In this document: in pieces, positions 43,501 to 52,136 of the stretch | Position numbering within the stretch: the first letter of the stretch is position 1 | How the letters are laid out: each line of letters opens with the position of its first letter | NCBI RefSeq assembly: GCF_001425305.1 | Contig: NZ_LMEE01000001.1 | Span: 1,378,183 to 1,442,182, forward strand | From: Phenylobacterium sp. Root1290 | GTDB lineage: Bacteria; Pseudomonadota; Alphaproteobacteria; Caulobacterales; Caulobacteraceae | Length of the DNA stretch: 64,000 bases | Reading direction: 5' to 3' | The notes under the pieces: generated by a model | The model's input: the letters and a program-made list of their open reading frames with translations, nothing else | What the model was told of the DNA's origin: nothing | Databases searched by the model: none | Translations under genes and position numbers: made by a program

Positions 43501-45343
43501 CTTCGACCACCGGCACATCTTCCTCGACCCCGATCCGAACCCGGCGACCTCCTTCGCCGAGCGCCAGCGCATGTTCGAGCTGCCGCGCTCGTCGTGGGAC
43601 GACTACGACCGCAAGAAGATCTCCAAGGGCGGCGGCGTCTTCGCCCGCAGCCTGAAGTCGATCCCGCTCAGCAAGGAAGTGAAGGCCATGCTCGGCGTCG
43701 AGGCCGACAGCCTCGCGCCCTCCGAGCTGATGACCGCCATCCTCAAGGCGCCGGCCGAGCTGCTCTATCTCGGCGGCATCGGCACCTATGTGAAGGCCCA
43801 GCGCGAGAACCAGTCGGATGCGGGCGACAAGGCCAACGACGCCGTGCGCGTCAACGGCGCAGACCTGCGCGTCAAGGTGGTCGGCGAGGGCGCCAACCTG
43901 GGCCTCACCCAGGCTGGCCGCATCGAGTTCGCCCTGCGCGGCGGCCGGGTGAACACCGACGCCATCGACAACTCCGCCGGGGTCGATAGCTCCGACCACG
44001 AGGTCAACATCAAGATCCTCACCGGCACGCTCGAGCGCACCGGGGTCCTGGACCGCAAGAGGCGCGACAAGCTGCTGAAGTCGATGACCGACGACGTGGC
44101 CCACCACGTGCTGGCCCACAACTACGACCAGACCCTGGCGCTATCGCTAATGGACCTGGACGCGGCCGGCGAGCTTGAGCCCCACGCCCGCTACATGTCC
44201 CACCTCGAGGGCCGCGGTCAGCTCGACCGCGCGGTCGAGGGCCTGCCCGACGCCGGCGTCATCGCCGAACGCCGTCAGGCCGGAAAGGGCCTGACCCGTC
44301 CGGAAGAAGCGGTGCTGCTGGCCTACGGCAAGCTGGAGCTGAAGGGCGACATGGCCACGAGCCCGGTCGCCGACGACCCCTATTTCGAGGACCTGCTGGA
44401 AGGCTACTTCCCGAAAGGCGTGCGCAAGTACGACGACGCCCTGCGCCGTCACCGCCTGCGCCGCGAGATCATCGCCACCGTCGTCGCCAACGACGCCATA
44501 AACCGCTGCGGCCCGTCGTTCCCGACCCGGCTGATGGCGGCGGCGTCCTGCGACGTCACCGCCTTCGTCACGGCCTATGAGGCGGCCAAGGCGGTGCTCG
44601 GCCTGCCGGCGATCTGGGACCAGGTCTCGGCCCTCGACGGCAAGATCCCCGCCGCCGGCCAGATGGCCCTCTACCGCCGCCTGGCCTACACCCTGCGCGG
44701 CGAGACCTTCTGGCTCGCCCGCCGGGCGGCGCGCAGCGGCCTGGGCGTCGAGGCCCTGATCAAGCGCTACGGCCCGGGCGCGGCGACCCTGACCACCCTG
44801 CTGCCCGACATCCTGTCCCCGGTCGAGCGCGGCCGCCTGGAAGCCCAGGTCGCCCGCCTGATCGAGGCCGGCGCGCCCGAGCCGCTGGCCCGCAAGGTCG
44901 CCAGCCTGCAGCCGCTCACCGTGGCCGTGGACCTGGTCGACCTGGCCGAGGCCTCGAGCTGGTCGCTGCCCAATGCGGCGCGGCTCTACGATCACGTCGG
45001 CCGCAACTTCGCCTTCGACCGCCTGCGCGCGGCGGCGGCCGGCTTCACCGCCGGCGACGCCTTCGAGCGCACCGCCGTCCGGCGACTGGTCGAGGATCTG
45101 CTGGCCGAGCAGGGCGCCGTCACCCGCGCGGTGATCGCCTTCGCCGGCGACGCCAAGGCCGGCGCCAGCGAGGAGGCCGCCCAGGCCGCCATCGCCGCCT
45201 GGACCACCGAGCGCCGCGACATCGCCCAGGCCGCCCGCAAGGCGGTCGAGGAGATCGAAGCGGCCGGCGGCGCCTGGTCCTTCGCCAAACTCACCATCGC
45301 CAACGCGGCGCTGCGCGAACTGGCGAACGTCGAGGCGAAGTAG
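40508..45343 (+). CDS. gdhZ: NAD-specific glutamate dehydrogenase, large (180-kDa) class
   Basis: This 1611-residue enzyme oxidatively deaminates glutamate to 2-oxoglutarate. The N-terminal half contains ACT-like regulatory domains; the catalytic core has VGSKGGFYPKQLPKG near residues 835-850 and the nucleotide-binding VVGVGDMSGDVFGNGM near 970-985. The length fits the class known from Streptomyces, Pseudomonas and Caulobacter. In Caulobacter GdhZ also slows FtsZ assembly through KidO when glutamate is plentiful, linking metabolism to division. The ATG at 40508 is chosen because upstream codons overlap the structured leader. A shadow frame on the other strand spans most of it. Confidence 0.95.
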   Translation: MSKRPKLTTAQRGLITAFTALIADDGPAAQAFIAQAAEDAAPDELPEIPPKALAALLADFWAFAAARKGTAPVIRLAPIEGAPNLERLEILQDDAPFLVDSIMGEIADQGLSVRSMFHPMVEVARDKKGARQADGSPRRESMIQVILERVGADREAALVEGLRATLADVGAAVDDFPAMLQLMARTLAELEASTTSPTREEDLEFLRWLRDEHFVYLGARVYEYPRLKDGGYAKEEPLFQPEDGLGVLRDPARTVLRRSSEPALLTAQVQASLAGDPVTVAKSNLRSRVHRRGYMDYVGVKRYGADGKPSGEIRFVGLFTAEAYDEPAHAVPLVRAKVANVLARAGKAPGSHNEKRLRNILETYPRDELFQASEDDLLAAALGILHLYDRPRVRLFERRDPFDRFASVLLFVPRDRYDSDLRQRAGEILADAYGGRVSAYYPAFSESPLARVHFIIGFQPGHHAEPSLKSLETQIAAAARTWEDRFAAAVRASGRATPQVADMVARYAEAFTAGYRERYDAEEALADIAVIESLKPGEPVRIRAFRRAADSKTQLRFKLYRPGSPAPLADVLPILEHMGLKAMVETGYPILPAGGRRVYVHEFELDDQHGEHLVFEDVKSAFEDAFTAVWTGTTESDGFNRMVLELSISWREAALIRALSRYRQQSGLDPSQRVQETALSNHPGVARLILDLFRTKFDPAIKTDLATRTAQAVKVMDEIVQALQQVDSLDDDRVLRRLALLVGAIKRTNYYQLDADGQVKPYISFKVASGELADLPLPKPHREIFVWATHIEGVHLRFGPVARGGLRWSDRRDDFRTEVLGLVKAQQTKNAVIVPVGSKGGFYPKQLPKGAAPDVIRAEAIRAYKTFLQGLLDITDNLDPEGKVIHPAGVIAHDGDDPYLVVAADKGTATFSDIANGVAESYGFWLGDAFASGGSAGYDHKEMAITARGAWEAVKRHFRELGKDIQSEPFTVVGVGDMSGDVFGNGMLLSQQIRLQAAFDHRHIFLDPDPNPATSFAERQRMFELPRSSWDDYDRKKISKGGGVFARSLKSIPLSKEVKAMLGVEADSLAPSELMTAILKAPAELLYLGGIGTYVKAQRENQSDAGDKANDAVRVNGADLRVKVVGEGANLGLTQAGRIEFALRGGRVNTDAIDNSAGVDSSDHEVNIKILTGTLERTGVLDRKRRDKLLKSMTDDVAHHVLAHNYDQTLALSLMDLDAAGELEPHARYMSHLEGRGQLDRAVEGLPDAGVIAERRQAGKGLTRPEEAVLLAYGKLELKGDMATSPVADDPYFEDLLEGYFPKGVRKYDDALRRHRLRREIIATVVANDAINRCGPSFPTRLMAAASCDVTAFVTAYEAAKAVLGLPAIWDQVSALDGKIPAAGQMALYRRLAYTLRGETFWLARRAARSGLGVEALIKRYGPGAATLTTLLPDILSPVERGRLEAQVARLIEAGAPEPLARKVASLQPLTVAVDLVDLAEASSWSLPNAARLYDHVGRNFAFDRLRAAAAGFTAGDAFERTAVRRLVEDLLAEQGAVTRAVIAFAGDAKAGASEEAAQAAIAAWTTERRDIAQAARKAVEEIEAAGGAWSFAKLTIANAALRELANVEAK

Positions 45344-45356
45344 CCGCGCGCATCAT

Positions 45357-45398
45357 GTGTCATCCCGGTTTCGCCAACGGCGAAGACCGGGATGACAC
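45357..45398. repeat. Short copy of family 2 inverted repeat
   Basis: A 42-base element with perfect 12-base ends, GTGTCATCCCGG and CCGGGATGACAC, and a core TTTCGCCAACGGCGAAGA. It forms a hairpin after gdhZ and before the convergent purH, and may help termination, although no T-run follows. Confidence 0.85.
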
Positions 45399-45420
45399 TG
45401 AAACGCAGACGCTGAGCTCC

Positions 45421-45459
45421 CTCGCCCCCTTCAGGGGGAGAGGGTTGGGGTGAGGGGGA
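45421..45459. repeat. Half copy of family 1 repeat
   Basis: CTCGCCCCCTTCAGGGGGAGAGG followed by GTTGGGGTGAGGGGG is the left arm of the family 1 hairpin, adjacent to the family 2 element, as at 28848-29048. The two families therefore lie side by side in two separate gaps. Confidence 0.75.
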
Positions 45460-45469
45460 CCTCCGCCAC

Positions 45470-47062
45470 TTAGTGGCGGAACACCCGCACGCCGGTGAAC
45501 ACCATGGCGATGCCGCGTTCGTCGGCCGCTTCGATCACCTTGTCGTCGCCGATCGAGCCGCCCGGCTGGATCACCGCGGTGCAGCCGGCGTCCGCCGCCT
45601 GCAGCAGCCCGTCCGGGAACGGGAAGAAGGCTTCCGACGCACAGGCCGAGCCCTTCAGGTCCAGCCCGAAGTCGGCGGCCCGCAGCGCCGCGATCCGCGC
45701 CGAGTCCTTGCGGTTCATCTGCCCGGCGCCGACCCCCAGCGTCTGGCCGCTCTTCGCATAGACGATGGCGTTCGACTTCACGTGCTTGGCGATGGTGAAG
45801 GCGAACAGCATGTCGCGCACCTCCTCGTCCGTCGGCGCGCGCTTGGTCACCACCTTCAGGTCGGCGGCGGTCAGGTTGGCGGTGTCGCGGCTCTGCACCA
45901 GGAAGCCCCCGGCCACCGAGCGGAAGACGTCGCCCGGCGCATGCGGATCGGGCAGGCCGCCGGTGACCAGCAGCCGCACGTTCTTCTTCTTGCGGAACAG
46001 GGCGACGGCGTCCTCGTCGGCCTCGGGGGCGATCACCACCTCGGTGAACACCTCCAGCACCTTGGCCGCCGTGGCCGCGTCCAGCTTGGTGTTGAGGGCG
46101 ACGATGCCGCCGAAGGCGCTGGTCGGGTCGCAGGCCAGGGCCCGCTCATAGGCCTCGGCGAGCGAGCCGCCGGTGGCGACGCCGCACGGGTTGGCGTGCT
46201 TGATGATCGCGCAGGCCGGAGCGGTCTTCGGATCGAACTCGGCGATCAGCTCATAGGCCGCGTCGGTGTCGTTGATGTTGTTGTAGGAAAGCTCCTTGCC
46301 CTGGAGCTGCTTGGCCGTCGCCACGCCGATGCGCGGATTGGCGAAGCGGTAGAACGAGGCCTTCTGATGCGGGTTCTCGCCATAGCGCATGGTCTGCGCC
46401 AGCTCGCCGGCATAGGCGCGGCGGCGCGGGGCCTCCTCGCCCAGCGCCTGGGCGAACCAGGCCGAGATCGCCGCGTCGTACGAGGCGGTGCGGGCATAGG
46501 CGCGGGCCGCCAGGGTCTTGCGCAGGGCCAGCGAGGTCGAGCCGGCCTCCTTCAGTTCCGCCAGCACCTCTTCCAGGTCGGCGATCTCCGTGCAGATCGC
46601 CACATAGCCGTGGTTCTTGGCGGCCGAGCGGACCATGGCCGGCCCGCCGATGTCGATGTTCTCGACGCAGTCCTCGAAGGTCCCGCCCTTCGCGACCGTC
46701 GCCTCGAACGGGTAGAGGTTCACATAGACGATATCGATCGCCCCGATGCCGTGGTCGGCCATCGCCTTGGCGTGCTCGGGCGCGTCGCGCACGCCCAGCA
46801 GGCCGCCGTGCACGATCGGATGCAGGGTCTTCACCCGCCCGTCCATCATCTCCGGAAAGCCGGTCAGCTCGGAGACGTCCTTCACCGCCAGCCCGGCGTC
46901 AGCGATCGCCGCGCGCGTGCCGCCGGTGGAGACCAGCTCGACCCTGGCCGCGGCCAGCGCCTTGGCGGCCTCGATCAGGCCGGTCTTGTCGGAGACCGAG
47001 ATCAGCGCGCGCTTGGGAACGACGCGGTCGGGAGCAGGCGGGAAATTCGGGGCGGCGGGCAC
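45470..47062 (-). CDS. purH: Bifunctional AICAR transformylase/IMP cyclohydrolase
   Basis: This 530-residue enzyme performs the last two steps of IMP synthesis. The N-terminal cyclohydrolase domain shows [18 protein letters not shown] and DGRVKTLHP; the C-terminal transformylase has the [11 protein letters not shown] motif with the catalytic Lys-His pair, and [10 protein letters not shown] place the start at the GTG at 47062 (AAGGAG seven bases upstream), because the long frame would run through the riboswitch. It is under a ZTP riboswitch, matching its use of the ZMP substrate. Confidence 0.95.
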   Translation of the reverse strand: MPAAPNFPPAPDRVVPKRALISVSDKTGLIEAAKALAAARVELVSTGGTRAAIADAGLAVKDVSELTGFPEMMDGRVKTLHPIVHGGLLGVRDAPEHAKAMADHGIGAIDIVYVNLYPFEATVAKGGTFEDCVENIDIGGPAMVRSAAKNHGYVAICTEIADLEEVLAELKEAGSTSLALRKTLAARAYARTASYDAAISAWFAQALGEEAPRRRAYAGELAQTMRYGENPHQKASFYRFANPRIGVATAKQLQGKELSYNNINDTDAAYELIAEFDPKTAPACAIIKHANPCGVATGGSLAEAYERALACDPTSAFGGIVALNTKLDAATAAKVLEVFTEVVIAPEADEDAVALFRKKKNVRLLVTGGLPDPHAPGDVFRSVAGGFLVQSRDTANLTAADLKVVTKRAPTDEEVRDMLFAFTIAKHVKSNAIVYAKSGQTLGVGAGQMNRKDSARIAALRAADFGLDLKGSACASEAFFPFPDGLLQAADAGCTAVIQPGGSIGDDKVIEAADERGIAMVFTGVRVFRH

Positions 47063-47095
47063 GGCAGTCTCCTTCGAAGGGTTCAAAAAGGAAAA

Positions 47096-47180
47096 TGCCC
47101 AGGCGAGCGGCGTGATGAGGTCCCGCGCTCCCCGGTGGTCGCCCACCTTAGATTTCGCCAGTCACACGGAACGCCGCGGA
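47096..47180 (-). ncRNA. ZTP (pfl) riboswitch controlling purH
   Basis: On the minus strand the leader contains CGTGTGACTGGCG, a GGTGGGCGACCACC hairpin, CCGGGGAGCG and, after a variable loop, CGCCTGGGCA. These are the conserved blocks of the pfl/ZTP aptamer, which senses ZTP and ZMP, the purine intermediates that build up when folate is short. It ends about 33 bases before the purH GTG with the ribosome binding site in between. No clear terminator hairpin with a T-run follows, so control is probably at translation. The 5' boundary is approximate. Confidence 0.85.
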
Positions 47181-47215
47181 CTTAGGCCCGCAGCGCCCCG
47201 TGGTCAATGCGGCGC

Positions 47216-48271
47216 CTAGTCGTTCTTGGGCTTTCGGTTGCGGGACTTGGGCAGCGTTCGTCCCAACGCCTTAAGCGCTGCATACTCGCGATCGGCATCG
47301 GCTTTGCGCTCGGCCTTCCTACGCTCGTCAAACTTCCTGTACTCCGCCTTGGCGCGTTGCTCGGCGCGGTCGTGTCGCACTTGACCGCCGTGCGTGAGCA
47401 CCAGACGACCAAGCTGATGAAGTTGCCGCTCCAAGAGTTCAGTGGCTTCCGCCATCAGTGTGAGCCGGCCAACGTCCAACTGGTCCTCGAAAATATCGAG
47501 CAAGATCGTCGTCAATCGGTTCAGCTCTCTGACTTCTGCGGGGGCCAGGTAGTTCTTAGCGATCACAGCATCCTGTTGCCGGATGTCGGCCTTCGGCCAA
47601 ACTTGCAGACCCATGTTCGGCGCGGCGGCGTCGGCACGGCCAATCATCGGTTCCGAGGGCGTGCGATTGACGACCGCGTAGAAGAGCTTCGCCTGGGTCT
47701 GTCGATAGAATTCTCGGGCGGCGTCCGAGTGAGGATCATAGTCCTGGCACATGGCGCAAATGGAGCGAAGCTCGGCATAGACATTCGCCTCCGATGCGCG
47801 AATGTCGCGTATCGCATCTCGCAGTTCAGCGACGCGGTCCTGTTCCCCCGACGCTTTCAGCCGCTCTACATCAACGACGAAGCCCTTTGTCGCGAAGCGA
47901 ACCAAAATCGCGGTCGCCCACTTTCGGAACAGCGTCGCCTGAGCTGAGCTCACGCGATAGCCGACCGAGATGATCATATCGAGGCTGTAGAGGGTCCCGG
48001 GGCGACCGCCACTTGTTTGCATTTTTTGCAAAGAAGTCTCTTCGGTCAGTTCGCCCTCTTCGAGCACATTGGCGATGTGCCTTGAGATAACCGACACATC
48101 CCGGCCAAACAGACTGGCCATTTGAGCCTGGGTCATCCAAAGCGCATCACCGTCGTAGCGCAACTCGACGCGCACGCCCTTGTCGGTTCCGTAGACTAGG
48201 AACTGATGGCCCGTGTCCGCGTCTTCGAAAACGCGGACTGGATCGTCACTCGAGTCATCGGTCATCGACAT
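47216..48271 (-). CDS. RhuM-like DNA-binding/accessory protein
   Basis: This 351-residue protein matches the RhuM family, with a DNA-binding-like N-terminal domain (LWMTQAQMASLFGRDVSVIS), then GTLYSLDMIISVGYRVSSAQATLFRKWA, a fairly strict signature, and a long basic C-terminal helix. RhuM genes occur in pathogenicity islands, phage-derived segments and beside Fic or restriction genes; function unknown. The region is clearly less GC-rich and uses more A/T-ending codons than its neighbours; a sample line (47521-47580) is 57% GC. It probably arrived by transfer. It lies between heparinase and purH. Confidence 0.85.
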   Translation of the reverse strand: MSMTDDSSDDPVRVFEDADTGHQFLVYGTDKGVRVELRYDGDALWMTQAQMASLFGRDVSVISRHIANVLEEGELTEETSLQKMQTSGGRPGTLYSLDMIISVGYRVSSAQATLFRKWATAILVRFATKGFVVDVERLKASGEQDRVAELRDAIRDIRASEANVYAELRSICAMCQDYDPHSDAAREFYRQTQAKLFYAVVNRTPSEPMIGRADAAAPNMGLQVWPKADIRQQDAVIAKNYLAPAEVRELNRLTTILLDIFEDQLDVGRLTLMAEATELLERQLHQLGRLVLTHGGQVRHDRAEQRAKAEYRKFDERRKAERKADADREYAALKALGRTLPKSRNRKPKND

Positions 48272-48349
48272 TGGTCCGCCCCCGCGCAAAGAGAACGATA
48301 GTAGAACACGCGTGACGTCGGCGGCCAAGTCCGTCACGCCCCGCCGCGG

Positions 48350-50074
48350 TCAATGCGGCGCCGGCGCCGCGCTTGCGAACTTCCAGCGCACCTTGGCGCC
48401 GCTCTCGGCCCGGGCCTGGCCGCGCAGCACGATCTGCTGGGCGCGGCGCGGCTTGCCGCCCTGGAAATAGACGCTGGTCTCGATGTCCGCCGACTGCGCG
48501 TCGTTGCGCAGCCACCAGCCGTGGTCGTCGTCGCTGGTGCGCAGCAGCACGCTCTTGCCGTCGCGCGCCAGGCTGGCGCTGACGTCGGGATGGACGTGGA
48601 AACGCACCTTGAACGGGATGAACCGGCGCCCCGCCTCGCCCATGTCGCCGTCCTTGGCCGCGATCAGCATGTCCTCGCCGCGCAGCTCGTCCGCCGCCAG
48701 GTCGAGATAGAGCCGCCGCTCGTGCCGCAGCCCGAACCGCCGGACCCAGCCGTCATGCGCCAGCTCCAGCCACAGCGCCTGCTCGGTCTCGTAACGGCGC
48801 GCCTCGACATTTTGATAGGCGCCCACCAGCCGCGGCCCCAGGGCCGAGGCCCGGAACCCGCGCAGCGGCTCGCCGCACGGCTCGTCCGAGATCGACAGCG
48901 TCGAGGACGCGTCCACCAGCCGCAGCGCCTGCGGCCCGGCGGCCTCCGGCGACCAGGCGCTGGCGGCGATCAGCCGGCGGCCCTGGGCCAGCACCTCCAT
49001 GGCCAGCGGCTGGGCGCAGGCGGTGACGCTCCACGGCCCCTGGGCCGGCGGCGCGGCGTCGGCGAAGATCTGCAGGCTGCGGCCTTCCAGCCGGTGATAG
49101 CCGTTGCGCGAGGCCGGCGGCCGCGTCCCGCCGCTGGCCTCGGCCGCCTTGGCCGCGGCGACATAGGTCCGGGTTCCGGCCTCGCCGCCCTGCAGTTCGG
49201 GCAGCGCGCCGTCGGCCAGGGTGAAGAACCGCACCGCCCCCGACAGCCGGTCGATGGCCCGCATCATCTCTTCCGGCGCCGGGCGCCCGCGCTGCACCAG
49301 CGCATCGTCGAGGATCTGCAGGTCGAACAAGAGCTCCAGCGCCGCGCGCGGACAACGGCTCGCATGGCCGCCGTCGGCCGGCACGCTGGCCGGCAGCGCC
49401 TTGACCAGCCGCGCCAGCGCCTGCGCCATCAGCTTCTCGCCCGCCTCGCCGGCCAGCGCCGCCCCGGCCAGCGCCGCCACGCTGGCGCGCTCGGCCGCCC
49501 GCGCAGGGCCGTCGGACAGCGCCAGCAGGTGCCGCGCCTGCCGCGCCAGGTCCAGCGCGATCAGCCCGGTCTCCATGTCGGAGGCCTTGGCGCAGATGGT
49601 CTTGGCTCCGCAGGCCAGGTGCAGCACCCGCCGCTCCAGCACCTCGGGGCTCCAGGAAAACGTGTTCCAGCGTCCGAACACGCCGCGCCAGTCGAGGGTC
49701 AGGCGCAGCGCCTCGGCCGCCCCCTCCTCGCCCAGGGCCAGCAGATCGCGCATCCAGTCGAAGCCGTGGAGGCCGACCGCGAAGCCATGGCTGGGGCTGG
49801 GCCGGTCCCAGGGGTCGCCGCCTGCGCCGACCTCCATCGCCACCCCCGCGAACAGGAAGCGTCCGCCCAGGATCTTGCGGCCGGTCTCGGGATCGGCCGG
49901 GCGCGGGTCCTTCGGCGCGACGGCCAGGCCCTCGGGGCGCGGCCGGGCCAGCAGCCAGCGATGCAGCGCCGACCCCGCCCAGTCGCGGCGGCCCTGGCGC
50001 AACACGCCGGCCGCGATGGCCTGACCCCAAAGGCCGGCCGGATGTTGAAAACCTGTCGAGGGCGCAGCCGCCAC
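48350..50074 (-). CDS. Heparinase II/III-like family protein
   Basis: This 574-residue protein has an alpha-helical toroid N-terminal half and a beta-sandwich C-terminal half as in heparinase II/III-type lyases. It shows SGRPH-like conserved regions DMETGLIALDLARQARHLL and RNGYHRLEGRSLQIFADAA, DDDHGWWLRNDAQ. No signal peptide is present. In alphaproteobacteria such genes lie between rsmB/rpe and purH, as here, which supports a core gene. The substrate, probably an acidic polysaccharide, is unknown. GTG start; its frame begins five bases before the rpe stop. Confidence 0.85.
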   Translation of the reverse strand: MAAAPSTGFQHPAGLWGQAIAAGVLRQGRRDWAGSALHRWLLARPRPEGLAVAPKDPRPADPETGRKILGGRFLFAGVAMEVGAGGDPWDRPSPSHGFAVGLHGFDWMRDLLALGEEGAAEALRLTLDWRGVFGRWNTFSWSPEVLERRVLHLACGAKTICAKASDMETGLIALDLARQARHLLALSDGPARAAERASVAALAGAALAGEAGEKLMAQALARLVKALPASVPADGGHASRCPRAALELLFDLQILDDALVQRGRPAPEEMMRAIDRLSGAVRFFTLADGALPELQGGEAGTRTYVAAAKAAEASGGTRPPASRNGYHRLEGRSLQIFADAAPPAQGPWSVTACAQPLAMEVLAQGRRLIAASAWSPEAAGPQALRLVDASSTLSISDEPCGEPLRGFRASALGPRLVGAYQNVEARRYETEQALWLELAHDGWVRRFGLRHERRLYLDLAADELRGEDMLIAAKDGDMGEAGRRFIPFKVRFHVHPDVSASLARDGKSVLLRTSDDDHGWWLRNDAQSADIETSVYFQGGKPRRAQQIVLRGQARAESGAKVRWKFASAAPAPH

Positions 50075-50078
50075 CCGG

Positions 50079-50738
50079 TCAGCCGCCCTTCAGCGCGCGG
50101 ATGTTGTCCGCATACTTGCTGGGGCCGCCCTTGAACACGGCGGTGCCGGCGACCAGCGCGGTCGCCCCGGCCGCAACGCACAGCGGCGCGGTCTCGGGCG
50201 TCACGCCGCCGTCGACTTCCAGCTCGATGTGCTTGCCGCTGGCGTCGATCATCTTGCGCAGCGCCTCGATCTTGCGCAGCTGCGAGTGCATGAACTTCTG
50301 GCCGCCGAAGCCGGGATTGATCGACATGACCAGGATCAGGTCGATCTCGTCCATCATCCACTGGATCACCGACGGATCGGTCGACGGGTTGAACACCACC
50401 CCGGCCTTGGCCCCCAGCTCGCGGATGCGCTTCAGGGTGCGGTTCAGGTGCGGGCCGCTCTCGGGGTGGACGCTGATATAGTCGGCGCCGGCCTCGCGGA
50501 ACGCTTCCAGGTACGGATCGGCCGGCGCGATCATCAGGTGGACGTCGAAGGGGATCTTCGCGTGCGGGCGCAGGGCCTTCACGATGTCGGGGCCCAGGGT
50601 GATGTTCGGCACGAAGTGGCCGTCCATCACATCGACATGCACCCAGTCGGCGCCCGCCGCCTCGATCGCCGCCACTTCTTCGCCGAGCTTGGCGAAGTCG
50701 GAGGCCAGGATGGACGGGGCGATGATCGGAGCGGTCAT
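50079..50738 (-). CDS. rpe: Ribulose-phosphate 3-epimerase
   Basis: This 219-residue TIM-barrel enzyme interconverts ribulose 5-phosphate and xylulose 5-phosphate. APSILASDFAKLG, WVHVDVMDGHFVPNITLGP (metal-binding His/Asp), FDVHLMI, MSINPGFGGQKF and EVDGGV mark the active site. ATG at 50738; upstream extension overlaps rsmB in another frame and is noise. It lies between rsmB and the heparinase gene on the same strand. Confidence 0.96.
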   Translation of the reverse strand: MTAPIIAPSILASDFAKLGEEVAAIEAAGADWVHVDVMDGHFVPNITLGPDIVKALRPHAKIPFDVHLMIAPADPYLEAFREAGADYISVHPESGPHLNRTLKRIRELGAKAGVVFNPSTDPSVIQWMMDEIDLILVMSINPGFGGQKFMHSQLRKIEALRKMIDASGKHIELEVDGGVTPETAPLCVAAGATALVAGTAVFKGGPSKYADNIRALKGG

Positions 50739-50788
50739 GGTGTTCGACTTAGCCAAGGGTGGAGTTCGGGACAAGGTTGTCTGGGCGA

Positions 50789-52072
50789 CTAAACTTCGCG
50801 TCGTAGGCGAGCGGCGTAGAATCCGTCCTGTCCGCCGGGCCGCTGGTGCGGCAGCAGGCGCAGCGTCCCGTCCGCCAGCAGGCTGGCCGCCGGCGCGCCC
50901 GCCTCGCCCGGCTGGGCCGGGACGAGCGCGAATTCGGGATGGCGGTGCAGGAAGCCCATGATCTGCGCCTCGCCTTCTTCGGGCTCCAGCGAGCAGACGC
51001 AATAGACCAGCCGTCCGCCCGGCTTCACCCGCCGCGCGGCGGAATCGAGCAGCCGGCTCTGCACGCTGGCCAGGGCCGCCACGTCGCTCGGCCGGGCCGC
51101 CCACAGCACGTCGGGATGGCGGCGATAGGTGCCGGTGGCGCTGCACGGGGCGTCCAGCAGCACGGCGTCGAAGGTCCGCGCGTCGTCCCATTCGCCGGCG
51201 TCGGCGGTGACGATCTCGGCCGCCAGGCCCATGCGATCGAGGTTCTCCTTCACCCGCGTCAGCCGCGCCGCCGACCGGTCCACGGCCACGACCTCGGCCC
51301 CCGCCGCCGCCAGTTGCAGCGTCTTGCCGCCGGGCGCCGCGCAGAGGTCCAGCGCGCTCTCGCCGGGCTTCACGTCCAGCAGCCGCGCCGGAACCGCAGC
51401 GCTGGCGTCCTGCACCCACCAGGCGCCGTCGCCATAGGCCGGCCAGGCCGCGACATCGCCCTTGCGCGCCGTGCGCAGGGTCGGCCCGTCCAGGATCTCG
51501 GCCTCCAGCTCGGCGGCCAGCGCCTGCGCGTCGGCGCCCGCCTTCAATGACAGGTCGGTGGCCGGCTCGTCGGCGATCAGCGCCGCCATGGCCAGCGCCG
51601 CCTCCGGCCCGAACGCCGCGCTCCAGCGCGCGAACAGCCAGGGTGGGCAGAGCGCCTCGGGATCGTCCAGCTTCGGCGGCTCGCGCAGCAGCCCGCGCAG
51701 CACGCCGTTGACCAGGCCCTTGAAGGCCCGGGTGGAGGAATGGCTGGCCGCCAGGTCGACGCTGGTGGTCACCGCCGCAAAGGCCGGCGTATCCATCACG
51801 AAGGCCTGGGTGACGCCGATGCGCAGGATGTTGAGCACGCCCTCCGGCGGCGCCTTGGCCAGCTTGGCGTCCAGCGCCCGCTCGATCGGACCCAGCCGCC
51901 GCAGCGTGGCCATGGCCAACGCCATGGCGAAGCCGCGGTCGCGCGGTTCGAGGTTGCGGAAGGCGGGCCGTGTCAGGGCCTCGTCCACACCGGCGCGGCG
52001 CGCCAGGGCGGAGGCGAGAATGTCGATGGCGGCCCGGCGAGCGGGCAGGCCGATGTCGCGGTCTTCGGTCAC
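50789..52072 (-). CDS. rsmB: 16S rRNA m5C967 methyltransferase (RsmB/Sun)
   Basis: This 427-residue enzyme has an N-terminal NusB-like helical domain (about residues 5-130), then a SAM-binding Rossmann domain with DLCAAPGGKTLQLA, the first catalytic motif DAPCSATGTYRRHPD and the nucleophilic Cys in VYCVCSLEPEEGE. It is of the usual length. GTG start at 52072. It precedes rpe by about 50 bases and is probably part of the same transcript. Confidence 0.95.
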   Translation of the reverse strand: MTEDRDIGLPARRAAIDILASALARRAGVDEALTRPAFRNLEPRDRGFAMALAMATLRRLGPIERALDAKLAKAPPEGVLNILRIGVTQAFVMDTPAFAAVTTSVDLAASHSSTRAFKGLVNGVLRGLLREPPKLDDPEALCPPWLFARWSAAFGPEAALAMAALIADEPATDLSLKAGADAQALAAELEAEILDGPTLRTARKGDVAAWPAYGDGAWWVQDASAAVPARLLDVKPGESALDLCAAPGGKTLQLAAAGAEVVAVDRSAARLTRVKENLDRMGLAAEIVTADAGEWDDARTFDAVLLDAPCSATGTYRRHPDVLWAARPSDVAALASVQSRLLDSAARRVKPGGRLVYCVCSLEPEEGEAQIMGFLHRHPEFALVPAQPGEAGAPAASLLADGTLRLLPHQRPGGQDGFYAARLRREV

Positions 52073-52136
52073 CGGCGGGGCGTGCCCTCATTGGACGCCC
52101 GATGCAAGGGGGTGATGACTCTCGCCGGCCCCCGCG

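Noticed and set aside
40169..44119. 1316-codon open frame antisense to gdhZ
   Set aside because: It mirrors the codon pattern of a strongly GC-biased gene, is rich in V, G, Q and H without domains, and the forward frame is an unmistakable glutamate dehydrogenase.
47063..47146. Longer purH start
   Set aside because: Those codons coincide with the ZTP aptamer, and a GTG with a strong ribosome binding site lies downstream.
50079..52091. 670-codon frame joining rpe to sequence inside rsmB
   Set aside because: Only the last 220 codons are rpe; the rest is an off-frame shadow of rsmB.
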